From NCBI GenBank assembly GCA_965221755.1, contig OZ244921.1, positions 248,001-312,000 of the forward strand: 64,000 nucleotides of DNA. The letters run 5' to 3'. Numbering within the stretch: the stretch's first letter is position 1; each line of letters starts with the position of its first letter. The notes under the pieces were generated by a model that ran no database searches, was not told the DNA's origin, and saw nothing but the letters and a program-made list of their open reading frames with translations. Origin of the DNA: Azophilus sp965221755 (GTDB lineage Bacteria > Pseudomonadota > Gammaproteobacteria > Pseudomonadales > Azotimanducaceae). This document shows positions 7,068-17,954 of this stretch, piece by piece. The position numbers were made by a program, and so were the translations under genes.

Positions 7068-8828
7068 ATGGACACCTTCAATCAACGCCGTGCCGCGAAT
7101 CCGCTGGCCCGCCGGGTTGTGGAGCGCGGGCTGCTCGACGGGGCCGCCCTGGAGCGCGTCAGCGCCGACGTTCGGGAACGGAATCTGTCCTGGGCCGAAG
7201 GCTTGGTCGCCGGCGGCATCGAGGCCGCCGCTGTGGCGTCCTGCGCCATGGCGGCTTGGCGCCTGCCCCTGATGGACCTTGACGCCTTCGATCTCGACGG
7301 CCTGCCGCAATCGCTCATTGATGACGGCATCCTGCAGCAAGGGACGGCCCTGCCGCTGCGCCAGCGGGGCAATCGGCTTTTTGCCGCCGTGGCGGACCCT
7401 GACGACCTCAAGGCGCTGGACGATCCCCGGCAGTCCGCAGGGCTGGTCGTCGAACCGGTGCTGGTGGAGGCGGACAAGCTCAAGGCGGTCATCGAGAGGC
7501 TGCGCCGGTCCCGTCGCGCCGCCGGCCGCTTCGAGGGCTCCAGCGCGGCTTTGGGCGGCAGATTGGAGCATCTTGGCAGCGATGCCCTGGCCGTGGGGCT
7601 CGAGACCGACGCAGCGGACGAGACGCTCGATGCGTCCGGCGCCAACGATGCGCCCATCGTGCGGTTCGTCAACCAAGTGCTGCTTGATGCCGCGGACGGC
7701 GGGGTTTCGGACATTCACTTTGAGCCCTATGAGTCCACCTACCGAATTCGCTTCCGCACCGATGGCCTGCTCGCCGAAGTGGCCAAGCCGCCGCGCGGCC
7801 TCGGCCGCCGGCTGGCCGCCCGCCTGAAGGTCATGGCCGAGCTCGACATCGCCGAGCGGCGCATTCCCCAGGACGGGCGCATCAAGATCAGGCTGTCGAG
7901 GTCGCGCGCCCTGGACCTGCGGGTGAACACCCTGCCCACCCTCTGGGGCGAGAAGGTGGTGCTGCGCATCCTGGATCCGGCCAGCGCCGGCTTGGCCCTG
8001 AACGCCTTGGGTTTTGAAGCGGATCAGCAGACGCTGTTCACCGACGCCCTGGAGCGCCCCGAAGGCATGATCCTGGTCACCGGACCCACCGGCAGCGGCA
8101 AGACGGTGACCCTCTACACGGCGCTCAACCGGCTCAACACCCCGGAACGCAACATCGCCACGGCGGAGGATCCCGTGGAGATCAATTTGCCCGGCATCAA
8201 TCAGGTCAACGTCAATCCCAAGGTGGGCCTTGACTTCGCTGCGGCCCTGCGCGCCTTCCTGCGCCAAGACCCCGATGTGCTTATGGTCGGCGAAATCCGC
8301 GACCTCACCACCGCAGAGATCGCCGTCAAGGCGGCTCAGACGGGACATTTGGTGCTATCCACCCTGCACACCAACTCGGCCGCCGAGACCCTGACCCGAA
8401 TGCGCAACATTGGCGTCCCAGCCTTCAACCTAGCCACCTCGGTGCGGCTCATCATCGCCCAACGCCTGGCGCGGCGGCTGTGCGAGGACTGCAAAACGCC
8501 GTTTGCCGCCAGTTCGGACGCGCTGCTGCGGCAAGGCTTCAACACTGAGCTGATCGACCGCGGCGGACCGCTGTTCCAAGCTCGGACTGAGGGCTGCCCC
8601 GCATGCCGCAAGGGTTACAAAGGCCGCATCGGCATCTACGAGGTGGTCCGGATCACGCCGTCCATCGCCAGCTTGGTGATGGACGGCGGCAGCAGCCTGC
8701 AGCTGGCCGAAGAGGCTCGCCGCCAGGGCTTCATGAACCTTCGCGCGGCCTCTCTGGCCAAGGTGGCGGCAGGGCGCACCAGCTTGGTCGAAGCCAATCG
8801 CATCACCGGCGCGGGCGATGGCGGCTGA
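7068..8828 (+). CDS. pilB: Type IV pilus assembly ATPase PilB
   Basis: 586 aa cytoplasmic hexameric ATPase powering pilus extension. An N-terminal GspE-N-like domain is followed by the catalytic domain: Walker A GPTGSGKT, Asp box, Walker B VLMVGEIRD, His box (GHLVLSTLHTNSA) and a zinc-binding tetracysteine (CEDC...CPAC) before GRIGIYEV. The ATG at 7068 (MDTFNQRR) has AAGG just upstream. The 271 bp upstream, shared with divergent pilA, showed no convincing sigma-54 site. The stop overlaps pilC by 11 bp. Confidence 0.95.
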   Translation: MDTFNQRRAANPLARRVVERGLLDGAALERVSADVRERNLSWAEGLVAGGIEAAAVASCAMAAWRLPLMDLDAFDLDGLPQSLIDDGILQQGTALPLRQRGNRLFAAVADPDDLKALDDPRQSAGLVVEPVLVEADKLKAVIERLRRSRRAAGRFEGSSAALGGRLEHLGSDALAVGLETDAADETLDASGANDAPIVRFVNQVLLDAADGGVSDIHFEPYESTYRIRFRTDGLLAEVAKPPRGLGRRLAARLKVMAELDIAERRIPQDGRIKIRLSRSRALDLRVNTLPTLWGEKVVLRILDPASAGLALNALGFEADQQTLFTDALERPEGMILVTGPTGSGKTVTLYTALNRLNTPERNIATAEDPVEINLPGINQVNVNPKVGLDFAAALRAFLRQDPDVLMVGEIRDLTTAEIAVKAAQTGHLVLSTLHTNSAAETLTRMRNIGVPAFNLATSVRLIIAQRLARRLCEDCKTPFAASSDALLRQGFNTELIDRGGPLFQARTEGCPACRKGYKGRIGIYEVVRITPSIASLVMDGGSSLQLAEEARRQGFMNLRAASLAKVAAGRTSLVEANRITGAGDGG

Positions 8829-10065
8829 GCCCACCTACGTTTGGACGGGCGAGGGGCCGGACGGCCAACCGAGCCAAGGCGAGCTCCGGTGCCGAAGCGC
8901 CGCCGTCGCCAAGGCCGTTTTGCGCAGTCAAGGCATCCGCTCATCGCGGGTGCGCATCAAGCGTTCCCGGCCTGCCATATGGGGGGGCGACCGGCGCACC
9001 GGCCTGTTCAGCGGTGGCGGCGGGCGGCCTGATGCCCGGGACATTGCCCTGTTCACCCGCCAAGTCGCCACCATGCTGCGGGCGGGCGCGCCCTTGGTGC
9101 GCGCTTTCGGCATCGTCGCTGATGGCGCCGGCAAGCGCCGGATGCGGGATCTCCTGCACGCCGTTCGCGACCAAGTGGCGGGGGGCGAGAGTTTTGCAGC
9201 GGCCTTGCGCGAGCATCCGCAGCACTTCGATGCGCTGTTTTGCAGCTTGGTTGACGCGGGGGAGCAGGCCGGCGCGCTTGATGCCATGCTGGAGCAGATT
9301 GCGGGATACCAGGAGCAGGCGCAGTCCATCAAGGGCAAGGTGAGAAAGGCCATGACCTATCCCTTGGCCGTCGTCGCGGTGGCCTTGGTCGTCTCCAGCA
9401 TCCTGCTTATTGAGGTGGTGCCGCGCTTTGAGGAGGTCTTCAGTGGATTCGGCGCGGAGCTGCCCGCCTTCACCCGTTGGGTCATTGGCCTTTCGGAGTG
9501 GGCGCGGGCTGCGTGGCTGCCGGCGGTGGCCGTTGCCGGCGCCGTGGCTGCCGGCGTTTGGCTGGCGCTGCGGCGCAGCCGGGCGGCGCGGCGCTTCATT
9601 GATGCCTGCGTCTTGAAGGCGCCGATTGCGGGCGGCATCATCAAGATGGCGGTGGTCGCCCGTTGCGCGAGGACGCTCTCCACCACCTTTGCGGCGGGCG
9701 TTCCCCTGATCGAGGCGCTCGATTCCGTGGCGGGCGCGGCTGGCAACCGGCTCTTTGAGGAGGCCGTCGTGGCTGTTCGCGACGACGTATCGACCGGGCG
9801 GCAACTCCATCAGGCCTTGGACGCCAGCGGCCTTTTTCCCGCCATGATGGTGCAAATGGTGATGATCGGCGAGGAGTCGGGCGCGGTGGACGAGCTGCTT
9901 GCCCGCGCCGCCAGCTACTTTGAGGAGCAAGTGGACAACCGAGTGGACAGCCTTGCTGCCCTGATGGAGCCGTTGATCATGTCCGTGCTCGGCGTGCTGA
10001 TCGGCGGCCTCGTGATCGCCATGTATCTGCCGATCTTCCAGCTTGGCACCGTGGTCGGAGGCTGA
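8818..10065 (+). CDS. pilC: Type IV pilus inner-membrane platform protein PilC
   Basis: 415 aa GspF/PilC family protein. Two homologous cytoplasmic helical domains (each beginning near ARDIALFTRQVATMLRAG and VARCARTLSTTFAAGVPL) are separated and followed by membrane helices (TYPLAVVAVALVVSSILLI, LPAVAVAGAVAAGVWL, PLIMSVLGVLIGGLVIAMYLPIF). It forms the platform acted on by PilB and starts inside the pilB 3' end. Confidence 0.95.
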   Translation: MAAEPTYVWTGEGPDGQPSQGELRCRSAAVAKAVLRSQGIRSSRVRIKRSRPAIWGGDRRTGLFSGGGGRPDARDIALFTRQVATMLRAGAPLVRAFGIVADGAGKRRMRDLLHAVRDQVAGGESFAAALREHPQHFDALFCSLVDAGEQAGALDAMLEQIAGYQEQAQSIKGKVRKAMTYPLAVVAVALVVSSILLIEVVPRFEEVFSGFGAELPAFTRWVIGLSEWARAAWLPAVAVAGAVAAGVWLALRRSRAARRFIDACVLKAPIAGGIIKMAVVARCARTLSTTFAAGVPLIEALDSVAGAAGNRLFEEAVVAVRDDVSTGRQLHQALDASGLFPAMMVQMVMIGEESGAVDELLARAASYFEEQVDNRVDSLAALMEPLIMSVLGVLIGGLVIAMYLPIFQLGTVVGG

Positions 10066-10066
10066 G

Positions 10067-10915
10067 TTGGCGCCGTTCGACGCCACCGGCCTTGGCTTTG
10101 CCGCCCTTTGCGGCCTGCTCTTCGTGGGCGTCAGCGTCGGCAGCTTCCTGAACGTCGTGATCCACCGGCTGCCCATCATGTTGACGCGCGCCTGGCGGCG
10201 GGAGGCGGCGGCCGAACACGGCGCCGTCGGCGATGACCGCCTTGATGAGCGCTTCAACCTCGCCGTGCCGCGCTCCCGCTGCCCGGCCTGCGGCCAGCCG
10301 GTCAAGGCCGCCGACAACATTCCCATCATCAGCTGGATTCTGCTGCGGGGCCGATGCGCCGGCTGCGCCGCGCCCATCAGCCTGCGCTATCCGCTGGTGG
10401 AACTCCTGGGCGCGCTGGCGGCGCTCGCCGCCGCGCTGGCCTTCGGCATGACTTGGCTTGGCTTGGCGGCGGCGGTGTATCTGTGGGTTTTGATCGCCCT
10501 GGCCTGCATCGACTTTGAGACCGGCCTGCTGCCCGACCAACTCACCCTGCCGCTGCTTTGGTGCGGCCTGCTCGCCAACATGCCGGGCGCCTTCACGCCC
10601 CTGGCCTCAGCAGTGGCTGGCGCGGCGGCGGGCTACCTCCTGTTGTGGGCCACCTACTGGGGGTTCAAGCTGGTCACCGGCAAGGAGGGCATGGGCTACG
10701 GCGACTTCAAGCTCTTCGCCGCCATTGGCGCTTGGCTCGGCTGGCAGGCGCTGCCGACGGTGCTGCTGCCAGCCGCCGTTGCCGGCATCCTCCACGCCTT
10801 GCCAGCCATCCTGATGGGCCGCCGCGACCGCAACGCGCCGATTCGCTTTGGTCCGTTCCTGGCTGCAGCGGGCGGGCTGGCGCTCTTCTTCAGCTACGAT
10901 GACTTTCTTCCATGA
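10067..10915 (+). CDS. pilD: Prepilin peptidase / N-methyltransferase PilD
   Basis: 282 aa polytopic aspartic protease that cleaves and methylates prepilins such as PilA. It has the N-terminal GSFLNVVIHRLP motif and a cytoplasmic zinc loop with two CxxC pairs (CPACGQ and CAGCAA). The two catalytic Asp sites are CIDFETGLLPD and GMGYGDFKL. The proposed start is TTG at 10067, with GGAG 7 bp upstream, one base after the pilC stop; an in-frame TTG at 10043 is possible but lies inside pilC. The usual downstream coaE is absent. Confidence 0.92.
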   Translation: MAPFDATGLGFAALCGLLFVGVSVGSFLNVVIHRLPIMLTRAWRREAAAEHGAVGDDRLDERFNLAVPRSRCPACGQPVKAADNIPIISWILLRGRCAGCAAPISLRYPLVELLGALAALAAALAFGMTWLGLAAAVYLWVLIALACIDFETGLLPDQLTLPLLWCGLLANMPGAFTPLASAVAGAAAGYLLLWATYWGFKLVTGKEGMGYGDFKLFAAIGAWLGWQALPTVLLPAAVAGILHALPAILMGRRDRNAPIRFGPFLAAAGGLALFFSYDDFLP

Positions 10916-10970
10916 AGGCATTGGCTGCGGAAGGTTCGACGCTTGCCTCTGGTCATATTCAACCCAACGC

Positions 10971-11062
10971 TGTGCGGGATCAGAAACATTCCGGAACCTG
11001 GCTCAAGCAACGGATGCGGGGTTTCGCGCCAGCGAAACTACAACGCGAACAAAAGGTTCGCA
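10971..11062 (+). repeat. Diverged copy of the dispersed two-hairpin repeat
   Basis: Starts TGTGCGGGATCAGAAACATTCCGGAACCTG, then GTTTCGC-GCCA-GCGAAAC and a terminal hairpin GCGAAC/GTTCGC. The second hairpin has different bases from the intact copies but keeps its pairing, which suggests the structure matters. It lies between convergent pilD and argJ. Confidence 0.75.
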
Positions 11063-11077
11063 CCGTGCCGTCGGGCA

Positions 11078-12301
11078 TCAAGTTCGGTATTCGGCGTTGA
11101 TGCGGACGTAGTCGTAGGATAGGTCGCTGGTCCAAACGCTTTGCTCGCAGGGGCCGCGGCCCAGATTGATGTCGATGGTGAATTCGGCTTTGGCCATCAC
11201 GGCCGCCGCCGCCGCCTCGTCGTAGCCCCGGGACAGGAGCCCGGCTTCGGCCACGGCCACGTCGTTCAGGGCAAGCGATACCTTCGCCGGGTCGAGCTCG
11301 GGGATGCCTGCACGGCCGATGGCCATGCAAAAGCGCCCCCAGTTGGGGTCGCCGGCGAACAGGGCGGTCTTGACCAAGGGGGATTCCGCCACTGCGTAGG
11401 CCACCCGCAGGCACTCGGCCTGCGTCGCCCCGCCGGCCACTTGGACGGTCACGAACTTGGTGGCGCCCTCGGCGTCGCGCACGATGCGCTCGGCCAGCCC
11501 GGCCGCGAGTTCGGACACCCCGCTGCGCAGGGCATCAAGACGGGCGCCGGCCCCGTCGATCCGCGGATGGCCGGCCTGGGCCGTGGCGGCGACCGCAAAG
11601 GCGTCGTTGGTGGAGGTGTCGCCATCGACCGTGATGCGGTTGAAGGAGCGCTCGGCGGCGTCCCGGACGATGGTCTGCAGGACGGTTTGGGTGACGCTCG
11701 CATCACAGCAGATGAACGCCAGCATGGTGGCCATGTCGGGCTTGATCATGCCCGCGCCCTTGGCGATTCCGGTCAGGGTGACGGCCCGGCCACCGATCTG
11801 GATTTGCTTGGTGAGCCCCTTGGCGCCGGTGTCGGTGGTGAGGATGGCTTGGGCGGCGTCGGCCCAGCCGTTCGCCTTCAGCGCTTGCATCGCCTCCTTG
11901 ATGGCGCGGCGCATGGCGGCGAGAGGCAGGCGCTCGCCGATCACGCCGGTGGAGAACGGCAGCACTTGATCGGCGGCGATGCCCTTGGCGCCGCATTGGG
12001 CGGCGCGCCGGCACAAGGCCTCGGCATCCTCAAGGCCGGCTTGGCCCGTGGCGGCGTTGGCGTTGCCGCTGTTGATCAGCAGCAACCGCGGCGCATGGCG
12101 TCCAAGACGGGCTTCGGCGAGTTCCACTGGCGGCGCCCGAAACCGGTTTTGGGTGAAGACCGCGCCGACGGCGGTTCCCTCGGCGAGTTCGATCAGCGCC
12201 AGATCGTTGCGCTCATGCTGCTTGATGCCGGCGCAGGCGGTGCCGAGGCGCACCCCAGGCACCGGCAGCAGGGTGCCCAAGGGCGGCAGGTTGACCGCCA
12301 C
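11078..12301 (-). CDS. argJ: Bifunctional glutamate N-acetyltransferase / amino-acid acetyltransferase ArgJ
   Basis: 407 aa ornithine/glutamate acetyltransferase of arginine synthesis. The autoproteolysis site is MATMLAF (Thr nucleophile at ATML), preceded by GAGMIKPD. Other family blocks are INSGNANAATG, FSTGVIGERLP, TTDTGAKG, DGDTSTND and AGDPNWGR near the end. The likely start is GTG at 12301, immediately after the secA stop (the frame is open further upstream only inside secA). secA-argJ adjacency is usual in gammaproteobacteria. Confidence 0.93.
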   Translation of the reverse strand: MAVNLPPLGTLLPVPGVRLGTACAGIKQHERNDLALIELAEGTAVGAVFTQNRFRAPPVELAEARLGRHAPRLLLINSGNANAATGQAGLEDAEALCRRAAQCGAKGIAADQVLPFSTGVIGERLPLAAMRRAIKEAMQALKANGWADAAQAILTTDTGAKGLTKQIQIGGRAVTLTGIAKGAGMIKPDMATMLAFICCDASVTQTVLQTIVRDAAERSFNRITVDGDTSTNDAFAVAATAQAGHPRIDGAGARLDALRSGVSELAAGLAERIVRDAEGATKFVTVQVAGGATQAECLRVAYAVAESPLVKTALFAGDPNWGRFCMAIGRAGIPELDPAKVSLALNDVAVAEAGLLSRGYDEAAAAAVMAKAEFTIDINLGRGPCEQSVWTSDLSYDYVRINAEYRT

Positions 12302-12302
12302 G

Positions 12303-15083
<2,781 letters not shown>

Positions 15084-15153
15084 AGGTGGGGGACAAAACG
15101 GCCTACCGCGTTGACGGCAATCTTACAACGATCCGCGCCCTGGCTCAGCACAC

Positions 15154-15246
15154 GCGCGACCTGACGGTCGCGGATGGAGTTTCGCTGACGCGAAACTCCG
15201 CGCCTTTTGCGTGGGTCAGGTTCCGAGATGTTTCTGAGCCCGCACA
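15154..15246 (-). repeat. Dispersed two-hairpin repeat, reverse orientation
   Basis: Near-complete copy read on the minus strand: TGTGCGGGCTCAGAAACAT, then GGAGTTTCGC-GTCA-GCGAAACTCC (10-bp perfect stem) and GCGACCGTCAGGTCGC. It occupies the gap between secA and the M23 peptidase gene; nothing else was seen in 15084-15408. Confidence 0.85.
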
Positions 15247-15408
15247 CACACAATCCCCGTTTTGACCTTTGGCGGCTTGGCCGCCCGGCCGCCCCGAACT
15301 TGGCAATGCCCTCGATCACCGGCTTGCGAGGCCATTCCGCCTGCGCTCGGGAAGCCCGGGCCGGGCTTGATCCAACATGGGAATCGCTGACCTCGGCTTG
15401 GCCGCTTT

Positions 15409-16398
15409 CTAGGAACGTTTGTCGTTCAGGTACTGCATCGGGTTGCGGTGGCGTCCGTTCCTGAGCACTTCAAAATGGAGGTGGGGGCCGGTGGAGCGCC
15501 CGGTGTTGCCTATCGAGCCGATCGCCTGGCCTTGGCGGACGATGTCCCCGCGGCGCACGGCAATGCTGGCTTGGTGGCCGTAGCGGGTGACGTGGCCGTT
15601 GAGATGGGCGAGTTCCACCAAGTTGCCGTAGCCCGCGCGGCGGCCGGCGAAAACGACGATGCCCCGGTCAACGGCAACGACCTCGGAGCCCTTGCGGCCG
15701 GCGAAATCCACCCCGGTGTGCCAAGCCATCCTGCCGCTGATGGGATCGATGCGCCGCCCGTAGGGCGAGGACACCCAGCCCTGACTGACCGGCCGCACGT
15801 TGTTGTTTTGCTCAGCCGGGTCTTGCGCGGTCCTGAGCAGGGCCTCGAACAGCTCGAAATCGCCTTCGCGTTGGTGAATGTGGCCCGCGAGCTCCTCGAT
15901 GCGGGCATGCAGGTCGATGCGCGGCAAGGTGGCCTCCTCGCATTGGGCAAGGGGCGGCGACGCCGCATCGGGCACGGGTTGGGCGGGCCGCCCACCCGCG
16001 CAGCCGGAAGGCGCTTGTTGGAGCGGTCCGCCTTGGGCCGGCGGGGCAGTGAAGTCGAACGCCTCGGCGTCAAGGCCGGTTGCATCCGTGACCCATTGGC
16101 CGAGCGCCTCCATGCGCCAAAGCCGTCCCTGCATGTTGGCCAGCTGCTTGCTGATGGCTTCGTTTTCCGCCATGTGCCGCTGCTGCAGGCTGGCGACCGC
16201 GGCCTGTTGGTCCTCGATTCCGGAGCGCCAGTCCGCCAAGGCCTTGGCGAACTGGCGCTGTTGCGCGTAGCGCTCATGCAGCTGCACCGTCACGGCCACA
16301 ACGGCGGCGACGGCGAGGCCAATGGAGACGCACAGCGCCCAAGGCGACAGCCGCAGCGTCTTGGCGCTGCCTCGCTTGGTCAGCACGACGATCTTCAC
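15409..16398 (-). CDS. M23-family metallopeptidase (LytM-type, membrane anchored)
   Basis: 329 aa. One N-terminal membrane helix (LCVSIGLAVAAVVAVTVQL, about 23-42) is followed by a predicted coiled-coil periplasmic region and a C-terminal LytM domain. The zinc ligands are in HTGVDFAG and the HLHFEV signature, preceded by GHVTRYGH. Members cleave peptidoglycan cross-links or regulate amidases. It sits between DUF721 and secA as in Pseudomonas. The middle region carries a Pro/Gln/Gly-rich linker and two Cys residues. Confidence 0.88.
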   Translation of the reverse strand: MKIVVLTKRGSAKTLRLSPWALCVSIGLAVAAVVAVTVQLHERYAQQRQFAKALADWRSGIEDQQAAVASLQQRHMAENEAISKQLANMQGRLWRMEALGQWVTDATGLDAEAFDFTAPPAQGGPLQQAPSGCAGGRPAQPVPDAASPPLAQCEEATLPRIDLHARIEELAGHIHQREGDFELFEALLRTAQDPAEQNNNVRPVSQGWVSSPYGRRIDPISGRMAWHTGVDFAGRKGSEVVAVDRGIVVFAGRRAGYGNLVELAHLNGHVTRYGHQASIAVRRGDIVRQGQAIGSIGNTGRSTGPHLHFEVLRNGRHRNPMQYLNDKRS

Positions 16399-16431
16399 GG
16401 CTTCAGCGTTCCCAAAACAACCTCCTGAATC

Positions 16432-16564
16432 CGTGCGGGCTCAGGAACATCTTGGAACCTGACCCACGCTGTGCGGGCTCAGAAACATACCGGAATCTGA
16501 TCTAAGCGACGAGCGCGCGGAGTTTCGCGCCAGCGAAACTCCATCCGCGACCGTCGGGTCGCGC
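16432..16564 (+). repeat. One and a half tandem copies of the dispersed two-hairpin repeat
   Basis: A 5' half copy (GTGCGGGCTCAGGAACATCTTGGAACCTGACCCACGC, 16432-16469) runs directly into a full copy (16470-16564) with both hairpins. It lies between the divergent M23 and DUF721 genes, so it is part of their shared upstream region. Confidence 0.85.
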
Positions 16565-16622
16565 TGGCGCCCGCCCGGCCGAAAAGCTATGGTTGCCCGC
16601 CCCCGCTTGATTCCGAACATTC

Positions 16623-16931
16623 ATGAGCTTGGCAAAGATAGATCAATTGCTCAATGAACGCCACCGTCGTTTCTCGCCGCTGCAGCGGCTGCTGAGCCAG
16701 TCGGCGGAGCAGCGCGCCTGGACCGCCGAACTGAGTTCCATTCTTCCGGCGGGGATGCAATCGGCGTGCCAAGTTCGGGCGCTGCGCGGCGGCGAGCTGA
16801 TCGTGGTCTGCCTCGACAGCGCCACCGCCACCCGGCTTCGGCTCATGGCTCCTGATCTCGCGGCCAAGCTGCGGGCGCTGCCGCACTTCACGGGCATCGA
16901 ACGAATCAAGGCCAAGGTGGCTCCGGCATGA
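16623..16931 (+). CDS. DUF721 / DciA-like protein
   Basis: 102 aa. The conserved centre (LPAGMQSACQVRALRGGELIV...SATATRLRLMAPDLAAKL) and the C-terminal IERIKAKV match DUF721. DciA members load the replicative helicase DnaB in bacteria that lack DnaC. The protein is short, as in Pseudomonas, where the gene has the same neighbour (M23 peptidase next to secA). The usual lpxC partner is absent. Confidence 0.8.
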   Translation: MSLAKIDQLLNERHRRFSPLQRLLSQSAEQRAWTAELSSILPAGMQSACQVRALRGGELIVVCLDSATATRLRLMAPDLAAKLRALPHFTGIERIKAKVAPA

Positions 16932-17017
16932 CCGCTGCCGGCAACGGACGCGGAACCGTTCTTTCGGGCCGGTTCCCGCCTTGAGCATCGGCCTTCGCCC
17001 AAGCCCCGGCGCGCAGG

Positions 17018-17584
17018 CTAATCGAGATACTCGAACACCCGCACGATCTTCTGGACGCCATAGGCGGTTTTGGCGATTTCGACGGCTTGGTCGGCCTCCT
17101 CGCGGGTCAGAATCCCCATCAGGTAAACCACCCCGTTCTCGGTCTGCACCTTGATCTTGCGTCCCGGCGCGTTTCTGGCGGTGATCAGCTTGCGCTTGAC
17201 TTTGGTGGTGAGGTTGCCGTCGTTGAGACGGGCCAGGTAGGAAATGGGGGCGCCGACGCTGAGTTCGTTATGCACCCGCCTGATCTTGGCAATGTCCTGG
17301 GTGACTTCCTGGGCCCTCGCCTTGAGCGCCTGGGTCGCCACTTGGCCGAGCAGCAGGACGATGCGGTTGTAGCTGACGATCACCAAATGGGCGGAGTCGA
17401 AATCGGGGTCCGACCGGCGAATTCGCCGCTCCACGATCCTCTCGAGCGCTTCATCGTCCAGCATGACGCCGGGCGTGCGCACCCGCGGGTCGCCGGAGAA
17501 GGTGGCGCAGGCGGGCAGCGCCAAGCACAGAGCCCAAGCCAGCAGCCGGACGAATGGGCGGTTCTCAGTGGCCAATGCCGTCAT
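17018..17584 (-). CDS. dolP: Outer-membrane BON-domain lipoprotein (DolP/YraP)
   Basis: 188 aa. The signal peptide ends in a lipobox (LALPAC, Cys near residue 26). Two BON domains follow, the second ending GVVYLMGILTREEADQAVEIAK...IVRVFEYLD, which is typical of DolP. DolP binds anionic lipids and supports outer-membrane integrity. The ATG at 17584 lies within the yraN 3' end (20-bp overlap). The diaA/gmhA gene often found between yraN and dolP is missing. Confidence 0.88.
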   Translation of the reverse strand: MTALATENRPFVRLLAWALCLALPACATFSGDPRVRTPGVMLDDEALERIVERRIRRSDPDFDSAHLVIVSYNRIVLLLGQVATQALKARAQEVTQDIAKIRRVHNELSVGAPISYLARLNDGNLTTKVKRKLITARNAPGRKIKVQTENGVVYLMGILTREEADQAVEIAKTAYGVQKIVRVFEYLD

Positions 17585-17954
17585 CAAGCTGGAAGGCGTC
17601 TCGAATCCAATCGAATCGTGGCCGGTAGTTTGGCCCGGTTATCGTCACCACGTCAAATCGCGCCGGTTGGCGGCCGTAGCGCGGGTATTTGGCGAGGAAG
17701 GCGCCTGCGGCCATGGCCAAACGGCGCTGCTTATGCAAATCGACGCTCTCCGCCGGATGCATGAACGCATCGGTGCGGCGGCGCTTGACCTCAACGAAAA
17801 CGGTAACCTCGCCGTCGCTCATAATGAGATCGACTTCGCCGAACCGGCATCGGTAGTTGCGGGCGATCAGCGAAAGTCCCTGCCCGCGCAGATGCCATGC
17901 GGCCCGGCGCTCCGCCCACTGGCCCTTGGTCAGCGTCTCAGTTGTGCGGCCCAT
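17565..17954 (-). CDS. yraN: YraN family endonuclease-like protein (UPF0102)
   Basis: 129 aa. GQWAERRAAWHLRGQGL, IARNYRCRFGEVDLIMSDGEVTVFVEVKRR and the DWIRDAF tail match UPF0102. The D..ExK arrangement (EVDLI...VFVEVK) suggests a PD-(D/E)XK fold; the function is unproven in most bacteria. It overlaps lppC by 17 bp and dolP by 20 bp, forming an operon. Confidence 0.9.
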   Translation of the reverse strand: MGRTTETLTKGQWAERRAAWHLRGQGLSLIARNYRCRFGEVDLIMSDGEVTVFVEVKRRRTDAFMHPAESVDLHKQRRLAMAAGAFLAKYPRYGRQPARFDVVTITGPNYRPRFDWIRDAFQLDDGIGH